A stretch of 54,188 nt of DNA from Flavobacteriales bacterium CG_4_9_14_3_um_filter_40_17 (GTDB taxonomy: Bacteria > Bacteroidota > Bacteroidia > Flavobacteriales > Flavobacteriaceae): NCBI GenBank assembly GCA_002790195.1, contig PFUR01000051.1, forward strand, positions 1 to 54,188, written 5' to 3'. The notes below the pieces were generated by a model. It searched no databases and was not told where the DNA came from. It saw only the letters and a program-made list of their open reading frames with translations. Position numbers and translations under genes: made by a program. Positions within the stretch are counted from its first letter, which is position 1, and every line of letters starts with the position of its first letter. Shown here in pieces: positions 27,939 to 38,575 of this stretch.

Positions 27939-28044
27939 TGTGATTTGAATTTAGATTTTAGAATTTGCAATTTTTGAATTATTAATTCTGAATTGCTAAA
28001 TCTGTAATCTTGTTAATACTAATTATTTATTTTACTTTTCTATC

Positions 28045-28121
28045 AAAAAAAATTCAGAGCCAAAATACGTTCAACTCTGAATGTATTTTTCCGCTTTTCC
28101 TTTGCTCGTAGCTCCGGACAT
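28045..28121 (-). promoter_or_regulatory. Attenuator with leader ORF between rpsJ and rplC
   Basis: On the minus strand ATTCAGAG (28082-28075) pairs perfectly with CTCTGAAT (28059-28052), followed by seven T residues (28051-28045): an intrinsic terminator. A competing stem, AAAATAC (28089-28083) with GTATTTT (28068-28062), would use up bases around it. A 16-codon ORF, MSGATSKGKAEKYIQS, runs from ATG 28121 to TGA at 28071; its last codons cover the 5' arm of the terminator. Translating it to the stop would block the terminator. The rest of the 27939-28159 gap is A+T-rich with nested GAATTA-t-TAATTC type palindromes. Confidence 0.6.
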
Positions 28122-28159
28122 GTTCGCTATTGACAGTTAACTATCAATATTCTATATCA

Positions 28160-28465
28160 TCAAACTTTGATTTCAACTTCTACACCGCTTGGCAATTCCA
28201 ATTTCATCAATGCATCGATGGTTTTGGATGAAGAACTGTAGATGTCGAGCAATCTTTTATATGAACTCAATTGAAACTGTTCACGTGCTTTTTTGTTTAC
28301 GTGGGGAGACCGTAGCACGGTAAAAATTCTTTTGTGTGTTGGCAAAGGAATCGGACCGGTTACGATGGCACCTGTACTTTTTACGGTTTTTACGATTTTA
28401 TCGGCAGATTTGTCAACCAAATTGTAATCGTATGATTTTAGTTTTATTCTTATTTTTTGGCTCAT
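28160..28465 (-). CDS. rpsJ: 30S ribosomal protein S10 (NusE)
   Basis: Head protein of the small subunit and, as NusE, a partner of NusB and NusG in antitermination. 101 residues. [38 protein letters not shown] and [19 protein letters not shown] are the family core. It starts 9 nt after fusA, so here S10 belongs to the str transcription unit. tuf is absent. The gap to rplC (221 bp) is the only large one in the cluster. Confidence 0.98.
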   Translation of the reverse strand: MSQKIRIKLKSYDYNLVDKSADKIVKTVKSTGAIVTGPIPLPTHKRIFTVLRSPHVNKKAREQFQLSSYKRLLDIYSSSSKTIDALMKLELPSGVEVEIKV

Positions 28466-28474
28466 GTGATGATA

Positions 28475-30601
28475 TTATGCGTTAAGGCCTTTTGTTTTCT
28501 TGATAACCTCCTCAGCTATATTGCTTGGGGTTTCTGCATAGTGCGAAAATTCCATGGTTGAAGTAGCTCTACCTGAACTCAACGTTCTGAGTGTAGTCAC
28601 ATATCCAAACATTTCTGAAAGCGGAACCAAAGCTTTGATAACTTTTGCTCCGGCTCTTTCGTCCATGTTGTTTACTTGTCCGCGGCGGCGGTTCAAGTCG
28701 CCAACCACATCACCCATGTTTTCTTCCGGAGTCAATACTTCCAATTTCATGATAGGCTCCAGCAAAACGGGTTTTGCTAAACGAGCAGCTTCCCTGAAAC
28801 CTATTTTGGCAGCAAGTTCGAATGAAAGTGAATCGGAGTCAACCGCGTGGAATGAACCATCTTTGATGACTACTTTCATGCTATCCACCACAAATCCGGC
28901 AAGTGGGCCATTTGACATGGAAGCTTTGAAACCTTTTTCGATAGATGGAACAAATTCTCGTGGAATATTACCACCCTTTATTTCATTGACAAAAGTCAAT
29001 CCCACCGCTCCTTCATCCGGAGGACCGAGTGTAAACACAATATCTGCAAATTTACCGCGCCCACCGGTTTGTTTTTTGTAAACTTCCCGGTGATCGACTG
29101 TTTTGGTAAGCGTTTCTTTGTATTCAACCTGTGGTTGACCTTGGTTTACTTCTACTTTAAATTCCCTTCTCAAACGATCGACAATGATATCGAGGTGAAG
29201 TTCGCCCATACCTGAAATGATGGTTTGTCCGGATGCTTCATCTGTTTTAACTTGGAATGTTGGGTCTTCTTCTGCCAATTTTGACAATGCCATCCCCAAC
29301 TTATCCACATCTGCCTTGGTTTTGGGCTCAACCGCGATACCAATAACGGGTGCAGGAAAGTTCATACTCTCCAAAACTATCGGGTGTTTCTCATCACAAA
29401 GCGTATCTCCTGTTTTGATATCTTTAAAACCGACGGCAGCTCCTATATCCCCTGCTTCCAGATAGTCAATAGCATTTTGTTTATTGGCGTGCATTTGATA
29501 GATTCGGGAGATGCGCTCTTTGTTGCCTGAACGTGTATTGAACACATAAGAACCTGCATCCAATCTACCGGAATATGCTCTGAAAAATGCCAAACGCCCT
29601 ACATAAGGGTCGGTGGCAATTTTAAATGCTAATGCCGCAAAAGGTTCTTTTGAATTCGGCTTTCTAATGGTTTCTTTTTCGGTATCCGGATTTATTCCGA
29701 TGATACCTTCTTTGTCAAGTGGGCTTGGCAAATATCTACAAACTGCGTCCAACAAAAACTGAACGGCTTTATTTTTGAAGGAAGATCCACAAATCATCGG
29801 GATGATACTCATGTCAATTGCCGCTTTGCGCAAAGCGTTGTTGATTTCATCTTCTGTGATAGAATCGGGGTTTTCGAAAAATTTTTCTAACAAACTTTCA
29901 TCATAGTCGGCAACTGCCTCAATAAGTTGGCCTCTGAAAAGTGCAACCTCTTCAGCCATATCCTCCGGAATATCGACTACATCATAGGTTGATCCGAAGT
30001 TTTCATCGTGAAAAATTACAGCTCTGTTTTTGACCAAGTCAATGATACCTTTGAAGTTTTCTTCTTCACCGATTGGCAATACAATCGGAACAGCATTCGA
30101 TTTTAACATCTCACGCACTTGTTTACAAACTTCCAAAAAGTTAGCGCCTTGTCTGTCCATTTTGTTCACAAACCCAAGTCTCGGCACTTTATAGTTGTCT
30201 GCCAATCTCCAGTTAGTTTCAGATTGCGGCTCTACACCGTCAACCGCGCTGAACAAAAACACCAATCCATCGAGTACACGCAAAGATCGGTTCACCTCAA
30301 CGGTAAAGTCAACGTGACCCGGAGTATCGATGATGTTAAAGTGATATGGTTTTGTGTTTGGAAGTGTTGCGCCTTGTTCGGTTGGGAAATTCCAAGTACA
30401 AGTTGTTGCAGCAGAAGTAATGGTAATCCCACGTTCTTGCTCCTGCTCCATCCAGTCCATGGTAGCCGCACCATCATGCACCTCGCCGATTTTATGGCTC
30501 ACACCCGTGTAGAATAAAATTCTTTCGGTCGTAGTTGTCTTTCCGGCATCAATGTGAGCGGCAATTCCTATGTTTCTTGTATAATTGAGATCTCTAGACA
30601 T
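28475..30601 (-). CDS. fusA: Translation elongation factor G
   Basis: GTPase that drives translocation and, with RRF, ribosome recycling. 708 residues in five domains. G motifs: [19 protein letters not shown] (about 17-35), the switch I/II region ending [13 protein letters not shown], and [10 protein letters not shown]. Domain IV carries the conserved [12 protein letters not shown] stretch, and domain V ends near [18 protein letters not shown]. It is a full-length canonical EF-G, not the fusA2 paralogue, given its place between rpsG (19 nt) and rpsJ (9 nt). Confidence 0.98.
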   Translation of the reverse strand: MSRDLNYTRNIGIAAHIDAGKTTTTERILFYTGVSHKIGEVHDGAATMDWMEQEQERGITITSAATTCTWNFPTEQGATLPNTKPYHFNIIDTPGHVDFTVEVNRSLRVLDGLVFLFSAVDGVEPQSETNWRLADNYKVPRLGFVNKMDRQGANFLEVCKQVREMLKSNAVPIVLPIGEEENFKGIIDLVKNRAVIFHDENFGSTYDVVDIPEDMAEEVALFRGQLIEAVADYDESLLEKFFENPDSITEDEINNALRKAAIDMSIIPMICGSSFKNKAVQFLLDAVCRYLPSPLDKEGIIGINPDTEKETIRKPNSKEPFAALAFKIATDPYVGRLAFFRAYSGRLDAGSYVFNTRSGNKERISRIYQMHANKQNAIDYLEAGDIGAAVGFKDIKTGDTLCDEKHPIVLESMNFPAPVIGIAVEPKTKADVDKLGMALSKLAEEDPTFQVKTDEASGQTIISGMGELHLDIIVDRLRREFKVEVNQGQPQVEYKETLTKTVDHREVYKKQTGGRGKFADIVFTLGPPDEGAVGLTFVNEIKGGNIPREFVPSIEKGFKASMSNGPLAGFVVDSMKVVIKDGSFHAVDSDSLSFELAAKIGFREAARLAKPVLLEPIMKLEVLTPEENMGDVVGDLNRRRGQVNNMDERAGAKVIKALVPLSEMFGYVTTLRTLSSGRATSTMEFSHYAETPSNIAEEVIKKTKGLNA

Positions 30602-30620
30602 GATAATTTATTGGGAATAT

Positions 30621-31097
30621 TTAGAACTTAAAGTGAGAGAAAGCTTTATTAGCTTCTGCCATTTTGTGCGTATCCATTCTCTTTTTGACTGCTGCACCTT
30701 CTTCTTTGGCTGCCGCAAGAACTTCAGATGCCAACTTAAGTGCCATTGATTTCTCGTTGCGTTTTCGCGCATACAGAATGAGCCATTTCATAGCCATCGA
30801 AACCTTGCGATCGGGGCGGATAGGCATCGGGATTTGGAATGTGGCTCCACCAACACGGCGGCTTCTTACCTCAACATGAGGCATTACATTGGAAAGCGCA
30901 TCTTTCCATATATCGACTGCCGATTTTTCGGCATCTTGTTTTTTAGATTCCACGATAGCCATAGCATCGTAAAATATATCGAATGCTACCGATTTTTTAC
31001 CGTCCCACATCAAGTTGTTGACAAACCGAGTTACCAATTGGTCTCCAAACTTGGGATCCGGCAAAAGAGGCCGCTTTTTTGCCTGTCTTTTTCTCAT
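30621..31097 (-). CDS. rpsG: 30S ribosomal protein S7
   Basis: Primary 16S rRNA-binding protein of the head and E-site contact. 158 residues. [33 protein letters not shown], and the diagnostic [19 protein letters not shown] are present. The end ([12 protein letters not shown]) is of the short type. It is 23 nt after rpsL and 19 nt before fusA. Confidence 0.98.
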   Translation of the reverse strand: MRKRQAKKRPLLPDPKFGDQLVTRFVNNLMWDGKKSVAFDIFYDAMAIVESKKQDAEKSAVDIWKDALSNVMPHVEVRSRRVGGATFQIPMPIRPDRKVSMAMKWLILYARKRNEKSMALKLASEVLAAAKEEGAAVKKRMDTHKMAEANKAFSHFKF

Positions 31098-31120
31098 GAC
31101 TTACATTAAATGGTTAAATG

Positions 31121-31501
31121 TTACTTTTTATCTTTGGGACGCTTTGCACCGTATTTAGATCTTCTTTGTTTGCGGTTCGCAACACCGGCGGTGTCTAACG
31201 CTCCACGAACTACGTGATACCTAACGCCCGGCAAATCTTTAACCCTTCCGCCTCTTACCAATACTATCGAGTGCTCTTGGAGGTTGTGCCCTTCTCCGGG
31301 AATATACGCATTCACCTCGTTGCCATTGGTCAAACGGACACGCGCTACTTTACGCATGGCTGAGTTTGGTTTTTTGGGCGTGGTGGTGTAAACACGCGTA
31401 CATACACCCCTTCTTTGTGGGCACGAATCCAAAGCTGCCGATTTACTCTTCTTGGCAATGCTGGCTCTTCCTTTTCGTACTAACTGTGAAATTGTTGGCA
31501 T
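31121..31501 (-). CDS. rpsL: 30S ribosomal protein S12
   Basis: Decoding-site protein in which streptomycin-resistance mutations map. 126 residues. [18 protein letters not shown] and [19 protein letters not shown] keep the wild-type Lys residues at both resistance hot spots, so the sequence predicts no S12-based resistance. It is the first gene of the 17-kb cluster and has the best promoter in the window. Confidence 0.98.
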   Translation of the reverse strand: MPTISQLVRKGRASIAKKSKSAALDSCPQRRGVCTRVYTTTPKKPNSAMRKVARVRLTNGNEVNAYIPGEGHNLQEHSIVLVRGGRVKDLPGVRYHVVRGALDTAGVANRKQRRSKYGAKRPKDKK

Positions 31502-31547
31502 AATGTAATTAAAATATTGAATTTAATTCCCTCTTTTTAGGGGGTTG

Positions 31548-31577
31548 CAAATGTAGAAATTAAATTTAATTTTTCAA
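31548..31577 (-). promoter_or_regulatory. Main promoter of the str-S10-spc-alpha cluster
   Basis: On the minus strand TTTG has its TTG at 31577-31575, followed after 19 nt by TACATTTG (31555-31548). This is a full match to the Bacteroidota consensus. The start should be near 31543, giving a leader of about 40 nt to the rpsL ATG. The leader holds a small CCCCCT-AAAAAG-AGGG hairpin. The divergent gene at 31678 shares this 175-bp region. Confidence 0.8.
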
Positions 31578-31677
31578 ATGCTTATTCATTTATTTTATTC
31601 TCTCTTTTAAAAAAAAAAATTATCCCAACTATTTTTTGGTTTTTTGCGTTAAGTTTACAACCCTCAAAACCTCTATA

Positions 31678-33369
31678 TTGACTACCAAAACCCTTTGTCT
31701 TGTTTCCTTTTCCTTTTTGCTCTTACTGCCTCAAACGGGTGTAGGGCAAACCTTGAAATTGAAAATTGCAGGAACAAGTGAAACGCAATACAAAACCATT
31801 GATTCGGTCGGCTATCAAGATTCATTCAAAAATTTCAGCGAACTCGAAAAAGAAAAAAATAATTTTTCGCAACGCCTTATTAATATAGGTTATATTAATC
31901 TCGTTGAAATCAGTTTTGAAAACTTAGGCGATTCACTATTCGTCAGCCATATCGATTTAGGAACGCGTTTCCGTCAGTTAAAAATCTATTACAACAAAGA
32001 TCTACTTAGTCAATCTTTACTTCGTCAATATTCAAAAAATGTGGCTGATACTTACTTTGTCATCCCCATCGAAAATTCGGAAACCTTACTAAATGCCATC
32101 AGCCGATCTTATGAGTCAAAGGGATTTTCGTTTGCAGAGGTGCAATTGAAAAACATCGAGACCAAAAACGGGTTGGTAATCGCCACACTCAATACGGAAA
32201 TAAACGAAAAACGAACCATCGATAAAATCGTGGTAAAAGGGTATGACAACTTCCCGCAAAATTTTATTCGTTATTATGCAGGGATCAAAATCGGTAAAAG
32301 AGTATCTAAGGATGAAATCATCCGGAAAGCTGAGCAATTGCGAAGTTTGCCTTTCGCAAGCCAAAACAAACCACCTGAGTTGCTTTTTACCGTCGACTCT
32401 ACGGTCGTCTATCTGTATCTGCAGAAAGCTAAAAGCAGCTCCTTTGATGGATTTCTCGGCTTTTCCAACGACCAAGACACGGGCGACTTCACCCTGAACG
32501 GAACCATCGACTTCCGGCTCAACAATACACTAAACCGAGGAGAGACTTTTAACTTGTTTTGGAAAGATGACGGGAACGACCAAACAAGGTTTATGGTCGA
32601 TGTAGAAATCCCTTACCTCTTCAACGCTCCCTTTGGCGCAAAACTTTCATTGTCCTTATTCCGGCAAGATTCGACTTATGTCAATGTGGACAAAAAATTT
32701 AACCTCACCTATCAATTAAGTGAACGAGTCCGCATGGCCGGTGGTATCAAACAATATGAATCCAACAATTTGAGGGATATTGCCATCAACTCGGTTCAAG
32801 ATTTGGATGCCACTTTTTTCAACTTAGATGCAAGTTATGAAATCATGCAAGCGGACAACCTCTTTTTCCCGCGAAAATTGAGTTTGGCGGTCAATACCGA
32901 ATTTGGAAACCGCAAATCGGAATCCGTCAAAAGCGCGCAACAAAGGTTTGGGTTCAGAGGCTTATATCAATATAGCCTTAACGAACGAAACAAAATATTG
33001 CTTAGAAATACCTCCGAAATTATATTGTCCCCAAACTATTTTGAAAACGAAACCTTCCGCTTTGGTGGGATTAACTCCATCCGTGGTTTTGGCGAAAACA
33101 TATTGGCGGCTACCACTTACAGTGTCGTCAACACCGAATATCAATACATCGCTTCAAACACTTTGTACTTGCACACGCTGACAGACTTTGCCTATTTAGA
33201 AAATGAAGTTACCCAACTGAGGGATAATTTGATCAGCTTCGGCTTTGGTTTGGGCTTGCTCACCCGCGCAGGTATCCTCAGGTTAAATTATGCCATTGGA
33301 AAATCGAAAAATTCGGAGTTTAATTTCTCAGAATCGAAAGTCCACGTGAGCCTAAACGCGAGGTTTTAA
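31678..33369 (+). CDS. Omp85/TamA-like outer membrane barrel protein
   Basis: Predicted outer-membrane protein of about 563 residues. An N-terminal signal peptide (hydrophobic core LVSFSFLLLL, cleavage after GVGQ) is followed by POTRA-like beta-alpha repeats to about residue 220 (for example IDKIVVKGYDNFPQNFI). A 16-stranded-type barrel covers the rest, with the Omp85 lid-loop motif GGINSIRGFGE and a terminal strand ending NARF. I choose TTG 31678, which starts directly before the signal peptide; TTG 31636 would add 14 polar residues. The small number of POTRA units suggests a TamA or surface-protein-export role rather than core BamA. It is divergent from rpsL. Confidence 0.82.
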   Translation: MTTKTLCLVSFSFLLLLPQTGVGQTLKLKIAGTSETQYKTIDSVGYQDSFKNFSELEKEKNNFSQRLINIGYINLVEISFENLGDSLFVSHIDLGTRFRQLKIYYNKDLLSQSLLRQYSKNVADTYFVIPIENSETLLNAISRSYESKGFSFAEVQLKNIETKNGLVIATLNTEINEKRTIDKIVVKGYDNFPQNFIRYYAGIKIGKRVSKDEIIRKAEQLRSLPFASQNKPPELLFTVDSTVVYLYLQKAKSSSFDGFLGFSNDQDTGDFTLNGTIDFRLNNTLNRGETFNLFWKDDGNDQTRFMVDVEIPYLFNAPFGAKLSLSLFRQDSTYVNVDKKFNLTYQLSERVRMAGGIKQYESNNLRDIAINSVQDLDATFFNLDASYEIMQADNLFFPRKLSLAVNTEFGNRKSESVKSAQQRFGFRGLYQYSLNERNKILLRNTSEIILSPNYFENETFRFGGINSIRGFGENILAATTYSVVNTEYQYIASNTLYLHTLTDFAYLENEVTQLRDNLISFGFGLGLLTRAGILRLNYAIGKSKNSEFNFSESKVHVSLNARF

Positions 33370-33574
33370 ATTGATACTCATTTCCTCTCCCTAAAAAATT
33401 GACTAAAAACCTGAGTTCGATTATTTTTATAATGAATACAAAAACCGTCAATTCGAGTGCTTTAATCCCAAGAATTTGAGAGAATAGTGTTTGATATTTA
33501 GGATTAATTTTGATAATTTAAACGTTAATAAAAAGCTACCTGCAAATCATTTAACATTTTTTTTGTACCAAAAG

Positions 33575-33605
33575 TTGCTTTATTAACTTTTTATTGTGAC
33601 TTTTG
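33575..33605 (+). promoter_or_regulatory. Promoter of the SusC/SusD operon
   Basis: TTG (33575-33577), a 20-nt spacer, then GACTTTTG (33598-33605), which differs from TAnnTTTG only at the first base. The start is expected near 33610 and ATG is at 33633. The rest of the 33370-33574 spacer is A+T-rich, with an isolated TAATTTTG at 33505-33512 and no readable gene. Confidence 0.55.
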
Positions 33606-33632
33606 CGATTAGCTAATTCAAATAATTTAAAA

Positions 33633-36600
33633 ATGAGAACAAAATTTAGAGGAATTCTAACGCTGCTCTTAGCGTTGGTTGTGCAAATGACCTTTGCACA
33701 AGAGAAAACAGTTTCCGGTACAGTTACCGAATCCAGCGGACAGCCCCTTCCGGGTGCGAGTGTCGTTGTGAGAGGTTCAACATCCGGGACACAAACCGAC
33801 TTTGACGGAAAATTTGCCATCAAAGCGAAAGTTGGAGACATCTTGGTATTTAGTTATGTAGGTATGGAAGCAAAAACTGTTACAGTTGGCGCATCAAATA
33901 CCGTGAATGTTACACTCGAAGAAGGTTTGCAACTTGAAGAAGTAATCGTGACCGCCCAAGGTATCAAACGCGAAAAGAAAGCGTTGGGATATGCCGTTGC
34001 TGAAGTAGGCAGTGAGCAACTGGAGCAACGCGCAGAAGGCGACATTGGCCGTGTACTTGCAGGTAAAGCCTCCGGTGTTCAGATTACCCAACAAAGTGGT
34101 GTGTCCGGTTCAGGTACCAGCATCATCATCCGGGGGTTGTCTTCTTTCAGCGGAAGTAACCAACCCTTGTTTATAGTGGACGGCGTGCCTTTCTCAAGTG
34201 ATACCAACGCACAAGGAGACTTCGTTGACGGAAACAACGGTTCCAGCCGGTTTTTGGATTTGGATCCGAACAACATTGAAAGTGTCAACGTGTTGAAAGG
34301 GCTTGCAGCTGCTACACTTTATGGAACACAAGGACGCAATGGCGTTATCCTCATCACGACCAAAAACGGTACGGCAGGAGTCAACAGCAATAAGAAATTT
34401 GAAGCAACCCTTACCACCTCATTTTTTCAAACCGAGATTGCTTCTATGCCGGACTATCAAAACGACTTTGGGAATGGTTTTGACCAAGCGTTTGGTTGGT
34501 TTTTTAGCAACTGGGGTCCTTCATTCAGAAAAGACGGCATTGATGGTTTTGGAACCAGTGCAGCCATCGCAGCTGACGGAACGCTTCCCCATCCTTTTTC
34601 TACTGCTGCACTTAGTACGGGAATTCGCCAAGCATTCCCTGAGTTTGCAGGCGTACGTTATGAATACAAACCATACCAAAATGCAGAGCGTTTCTTCAGA
34701 ACCGGACAAGTGAGCAGTACCGCCTTGAATTTTTCCGGAAAATCAAACGATGGCAAAATGAGTTTTAGCATGAGCATGAGTAACCTTGAAGACAAAGGTT
34801 TTACGCGCGAAAACAAATTGCTTCGAAACACCTTCGGTTTGGGAGGCCGTGCTGAATTATCTAACAAATTCACCGTTAGCGGAACGTTAAATTACGCACG
34901 AACAGATTTTGTTTCTCCTCCGGTTGCTGCCGGTGACGGTAACACCGTGTTGGGAGATGGCTCGTCCGTTTTTTCAAACGTGTTTTTTACGCCGCGTTCG
35001 GTAGATTTAATGGGATTGCCTTTTCAAAACCCATTAACCGGCGGAAGTGTTTATTATCGACAAAACAACAGTATTCAGCACCCTTTATGGACAGTAGCCA
35101 ATACCAAAACTGGCCAAGTAACGAACCGTGTATTTGGAAACGGTGCTATCGACTATAAAATAAACGACAATTTAAACCTAACCTATCGTTTAGGAATAGA
35201 TGTTTACTCTGAAGATAACTTAAATCAGCAAAATAAAGGCGGTATTAGTGATGATGCCACTACCCGAAGTGGGTTTTTAAGGACTTGGACAAACACCAAT
35301 ACCATTTGGGATCATAACTTTATTTTGACCGGCCAATATCAAATTACAGAAAACATTGGTGCTACTTTTAATGCAGGGGTAACTTCTCGTAGAGAAATTT
35401 TTGACCGTATCGGCGTAGCAAGCACACAACAAATCGTTTTTGATGTCTTTCGCCATTTCAATTTTGGGACACAAGATGAAATTCAATTTTCCCAAGAAAG
35501 AAATATATTGGGAGCTTATGGACAAGCAGATTTTGACTATAAACGTTGGATATATTTGACTGTCTCTGGCAGGAATGACTGGGTTTCCAATCTAAGTGTG
35601 GATGAGCGGTCTATTTTTTATCCATCCACCAGTATTTCATTCATCCCAACTACTGCTTTTGAATGGATGAAAAACAGCAAAGTCATCAATTTCCTCAAAA
35701 TTAGGGCAGGCTATGGTGAATCTGCCAGTTTTCCAACCGGGTTTCCCGTTGCTTCTACTTTGACACTTGATGCACAAAGATTTAAAAATAAAGATGATGA
35801 TGGCAAAGACGTCATCGTTAACACCACTGCCAACAGGCTTGGCAATCCGGGATTAAAAGCAGAAACTTTAAAGGAATATGAGGTTGGTATCGAGTCTAAC
35901 TGGCTGAACAACCGTATAAGTCTGGAAGCATCAGCTTATTACAGAAAGACCAGTGATTTGATAGTGGACAAAGATTTAGACCCTGCCTCTGGATTTACGA
36001 CAACACAAACCAATGTTGGAGAAATCCAAGGAAAAGGTGTGGAATTAGATTTAAGTATTGACCTATTCAAATCAAAAGTAAAAGAAGGGTTCAATTGGAA
36101 ATTTAATACTAACTATACCGTTAATGAAACGCGTGTAACTGATTTGGGCCAAGATAGTAACGTGCTGGTATTTGACGGATTTTCCAACTTAGGTAATGCG
36201 GCAATAGACAATCAACCTCTCGGCGTGCTCGTGGGTAGCAGAATTGCAAGAAATGACCAAGGCCAGTTCTTGATTGACAGCGAGGGTAATTATGTCTTTG
36301 AAGAAGGTTTATTTGTTATCGGCGACCCGAACCCCGATTATGTAGTGAATTTCTCAAACACTTTTAGCTACAAAAATTTCTCTTTGAATGTCTTGATAAA
36401 TTACAGGCAGGGAGGAGATGTTTATTCGCAAACTATTGCAACCCTTTTGGGTAGAGGGCTAACTACCGACACGCAAAACCGCAGAGAAACCTTCATATTG
36501 CCGGGCGTACAAGAAAGCACAGGCCAAACCAACACAGTTGCTATAAACAATTCCGGGTTTTTCTTCGACAATGTTTTGTTCGGGCCAAACGAGTTGCAAG

Positions 36601-36863
36601 TATATGATGGGACAACCATCCGTTTGCAAGAAGTTTCGCTAAGTTATTCACTACCTGATAGATTTTTGGACAAAACCCCTTTCGGTTCGCTATCTATCAC
36701 CGCATCAGGGTTTAATCTTTGGTATGATGCCATCAACACACCAGATGGCACCAACTTTGACCCAAATGTTGCAGGGACAGGGGTCGGCAATGGTTCCGGT
36801 TTCGACTTCTTGAATGGACCAAGCTCCAGAAGGTATGGTTTGAGTTTAAAAGCATCCTTCTAA
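33633..36863 (+). CDS. SusC/RagA family TonB-linked outer membrane transporter
   Basis: TonB-dependent barrel that works with SusD as a lidded importer for oligomers. 1,076 residues. Signal peptide 1-22 (ending TFAQ), then a carboxypeptidase-D-like domain (about 25-100; VSGTVTESSGQPLPGASVVV, TDFDGKF). A TonB-box-like EEVIVTAQG and the plug domain follow (RGLSSFSGSNQPLFIVDGVP, NVLKGLAAATLYGTQGRNG), then the barrel ending LSLKASF. ATG 33633 is chosen over the upstream GTG-type start because it starts the signal peptide. SusD follows after 26 nt. The substrate cannot be read; there is no glycoside hydrolase or peptidase nearby. Confidence 0.95.
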   Translation: MRTKFRGILTLLLALVVQMTFAQEKTVSGTVTESSGQPLPGASVVVRGSTSGTQTDFDGKFAIKAKVGDILVFSYVGMEAKTVTVGASNTVNVTLEEGLQLEEVIVTAQGIKREKKALGYAVAEVGSEQLEQRAEGDIGRVLAGKASGVQITQQSGVSGSGTSIIIRGLSSFSGSNQPLFIVDGVPFSSDTNAQGDFVDGNNGSSRFLDLDPNNIESVNVLKGLAAATLYGTQGRNGVILITTKNGTAGVNSNKKFEATLTTSFFQTEIASMPDYQNDFGNGFDQAFGWFFSNWGPSFRKDGIDGFGTSAAIAADGTLPHPFSTAALSTGIRQAFPEFAGVRYEYKPYQNAERFFRTGQVSSTALNFSGKSNDGKMSFSMSMSNLEDKGFTRENKLLRNTFGLGGRAELSNKFTVSGTLNYARTDFVSPPVAAGDGNTVLGDGSSVFSNVFFTPRSVDLMGLPFQNPLTGGSVYYRQNNSIQHPLWTVANTKTGQVTNRVFGNGAIDYKINDNLNLTYRLGIDVYSEDNLNQQNKGGISDDATTRSGFLRTWTNTNTIWDHNFILTGQYQITENIGATFNAGVTSRREIFDRIGVASTQQIVFDVFRHFNFGTQDEIQFSQERNILGAYGQADFDYKRWIYLTVSGRNDWVSNLSVDERSIFYPSTSISFIPTTAFEWMKNSKVINFLKIRAGYGESASFPTGFPVASTLTLDAQRFKNKDDDGKDVIVNTTANRLGNPGLKAETLKEYEVGIESNWLNNRISLEASAYYRKTSDLIVDKDLDPASGFTTTQTNVGEIQGKGVELDLSIDLFKSKVKEGFNWKFNTNYTVNETRVTDLGQDSNVLVFDGFSNLGNAAIDNQPLGVLVGSRIARNDQGQFLIDSEGNYVFEEGLFVIGDPNPDYVVNFSNTFSYKNFSLNVLINYRQGGDVYSQTIATLLGRGLTTDTQNRRETFILPGVQESTGQTNTVAINNSGFFFDNVLFGPNELQVYDGTTIRLQEVSLSYSLPDRFLDKTPFGSLSITASGFNLWYDAINTPDGTNFDPNVAGTGVGNGSGFDFLNGPSSRRYGLSLKASF

Positions 36864-36889
36864 ACATCTAACAACTAAATTTTTAAGAA

Positions 36890-38548
36890 ATGAAAAAAAT
36901 ATTCAAATACTTCCTCGGAATTTTAGCCACGGGAATACTATTTAGTGCCTGCGAAACCACCGAATTGGACATTCGGGATAATCCGAATTTCCTTAAAGAC
37001 AACCAAGGCGATGTAAATTTATTCATCAACGCCATACAGCTTGATTATGCGGATTTTGTAAATTTAATGGGATTTAACGCGGCACAACCTGTTCGTCTAA
37101 TAGCCATGCAAGACCGGCAATATGTTAATGCTTTCTCACCTTCAAACTTAGACTTTGAATGGGAATTAGCTTATCAAAACATAATAGCCGATATCAGGAA
37201 AATGCAAACTTTGGCTGAACAAAGTGGCAGTTTTCGTACACTTGGAATAGCGCAGGTCATTGAAGCAGATGTCCTTACAACTTTGGTTGACTTTTTTGGA
37301 GATGTTCCCTACATAGAAGCTATTCAAGCACCTGAAAATATCAATCCTAAATTAGACCCCGGTGCTGATGTTTATGCTAAAGCATTAGAATTATTGGATC
37401 AAGCCATCAACAATTTTAACAGAACTGATAATGTACTGACTCCAAGTATCGATTTTTACTATAACAAAAATTGGGCAAAATGGGTGAAGTTAGCCAACAC
37501 CATGAAAATGAAGATATATCTTCAAACTCGATTGGTTGATGCCGATGCCCTAAATAAATTCCAAGCCATTGTCAATTCAGGAAATTACATTAGTTCTACC
37601 GAAGACGACTTTCAATTTCAATACGGAATCAACGTTGTTCAACCTGATACTCGTCATCCTGAATTTGCAAGTAATTATACACCTACTGGAGCAGGCGATT
37701 ATATGTCAAATTGGTTGATGAATACTATGGCAAACACGAATGACCCAAGAACGCGCTATTATTTTTACAGACAAACCAATGAAACACCCGGACAAGATGG
37801 AGTTGCTCCTAACGAGGAAACTATTTCTTGCTCTTTGGAAACCCCACCTCAACACTACATAGATGGTGGATTTACGTTCTGTGGTTTACCTAACGGTTAT
37901 TGGGGTAGAGACCATGGGGATAGCGACGGAATTCCACCTGACGGTTTCTTGAGAACGGCTTGGGGTGTATATCCTGTCGGAGGAATGTTTGACGATAATC
38001 GATTTGAAGATGTAGAAGAAACTCGTGGAGGTAAAGGAGCAGGAATCCAACCTATTTTATTGGCAAGTTGGGTTGATTTCATGCGTGCAGAAGTTGCGAT
38101 GGTTAACAATAACCCCGCACAGGCTAAAGGATTTGTACTTGAAGGTATTTCAAAATCTTTAGATAAAGTATTCCCTTTTGCAAATTTAGATTCGGAGGCT
38201 GACTCGGATTTCTTTGCAACAAATGGCGATGTACAAGATTTCGCCGATTTTATCGACAGTTCGTTTGATGACGGTTCAACAACTGACAAATGGAACATTT
38301 TGGCAGAACAATACTTTATCGCGAACTTTGGCAGTGGACTGGGGGCATACAACTTTTACAGAAGAACCGGATTCCCTACCACACTACAACCCAACAGAGA
38401 GCCTAATCCGGGTGGATTCATTCGTTCTTTCAGATATTCAGCGAACTCTGCAAACAACAACGTGAATATCCAACAACGGCAAAACGTGACCACGCAAGTA
38501 TTTTGGGATAACAACCCATCTTCACCGGGATTCCCTATTGCTAATTAA
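36890..38548 (+). CDS. SusD/RagB family outer membrane lipoprotein
   Basis: Surface lipoprotein that caps the SusC barrel and binds the substrate. 552 residues. The lipobox LFSAC has its Cys at about residue 20. The TPR-like helical core follows (YADFVNLMGFNAAQPVRL, ADVLTTLVDFFGDVPYIEA, KWVKLANTMKMKIYLQTRL), as in the SusD-like_2 branch, with a Gly/Pro/Asn-rich substrate loop in the middle. It sits 26 nt after susC and 27 nt before another lipoprotein gene, in one operon. Confidence 0.93.
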   Translation: MKKIFKYFLGILATGILFSACETTELDIRDNPNFLKDNQGDVNLFINAIQLDYADFVNLMGFNAAQPVRLIAMQDRQYVNAFSPSNLDFEWELAYQNIIADIRKMQTLAEQSGSFRTLGIAQVIEADVLTTLVDFFGDVPYIEAIQAPENINPKLDPGADVYAKALELLDQAINNFNRTDNVLTPSIDFYYNKNWAKWVKLANTMKMKIYLQTRLVDADALNKFQAIVNSGNYISSTEDDFQFQYGINVVQPDTRHPEFASNYTPTGAGDYMSNWLMNTMANTNDPRTRYYFYRQTNETPGQDGVAPNEETISCSLETPPQHYIDGGFTFCGLPNGYWGRDHGDSDGIPPDGFLRTAWGVYPVGGMFDDNRFEDVEETRGGKGAGIQPILLASWVDFMRAEVAMVNNNPAQAKGFVLEGISKSLDKVFPFANLDSEADSDFFATNGDVQDFADFIDSSFDDGSTTDKWNILAEQYFIANFGSGLGAYNFYRRTGFPTTLQPNREPNPGGFIRSFRYSANSANNNVNIQQRQNVTTQVFWDNNPSSPGFPIAN

Positions 38549-38575
38549 TTCAGATGAAATTTAAAATGTTTAATT

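Noticed and set aside
28554-29081. 175-codon plus-strand frame inside fusA
   Set aside because: Antisense shadow of a highly conserved gene.
33421-33478. Short ORF MNTKTVNSSALIPRI upstream of SusC as a second leader peptide
   Set aside because: No promoter at the right distance, no bias in codons and no terminator after it.
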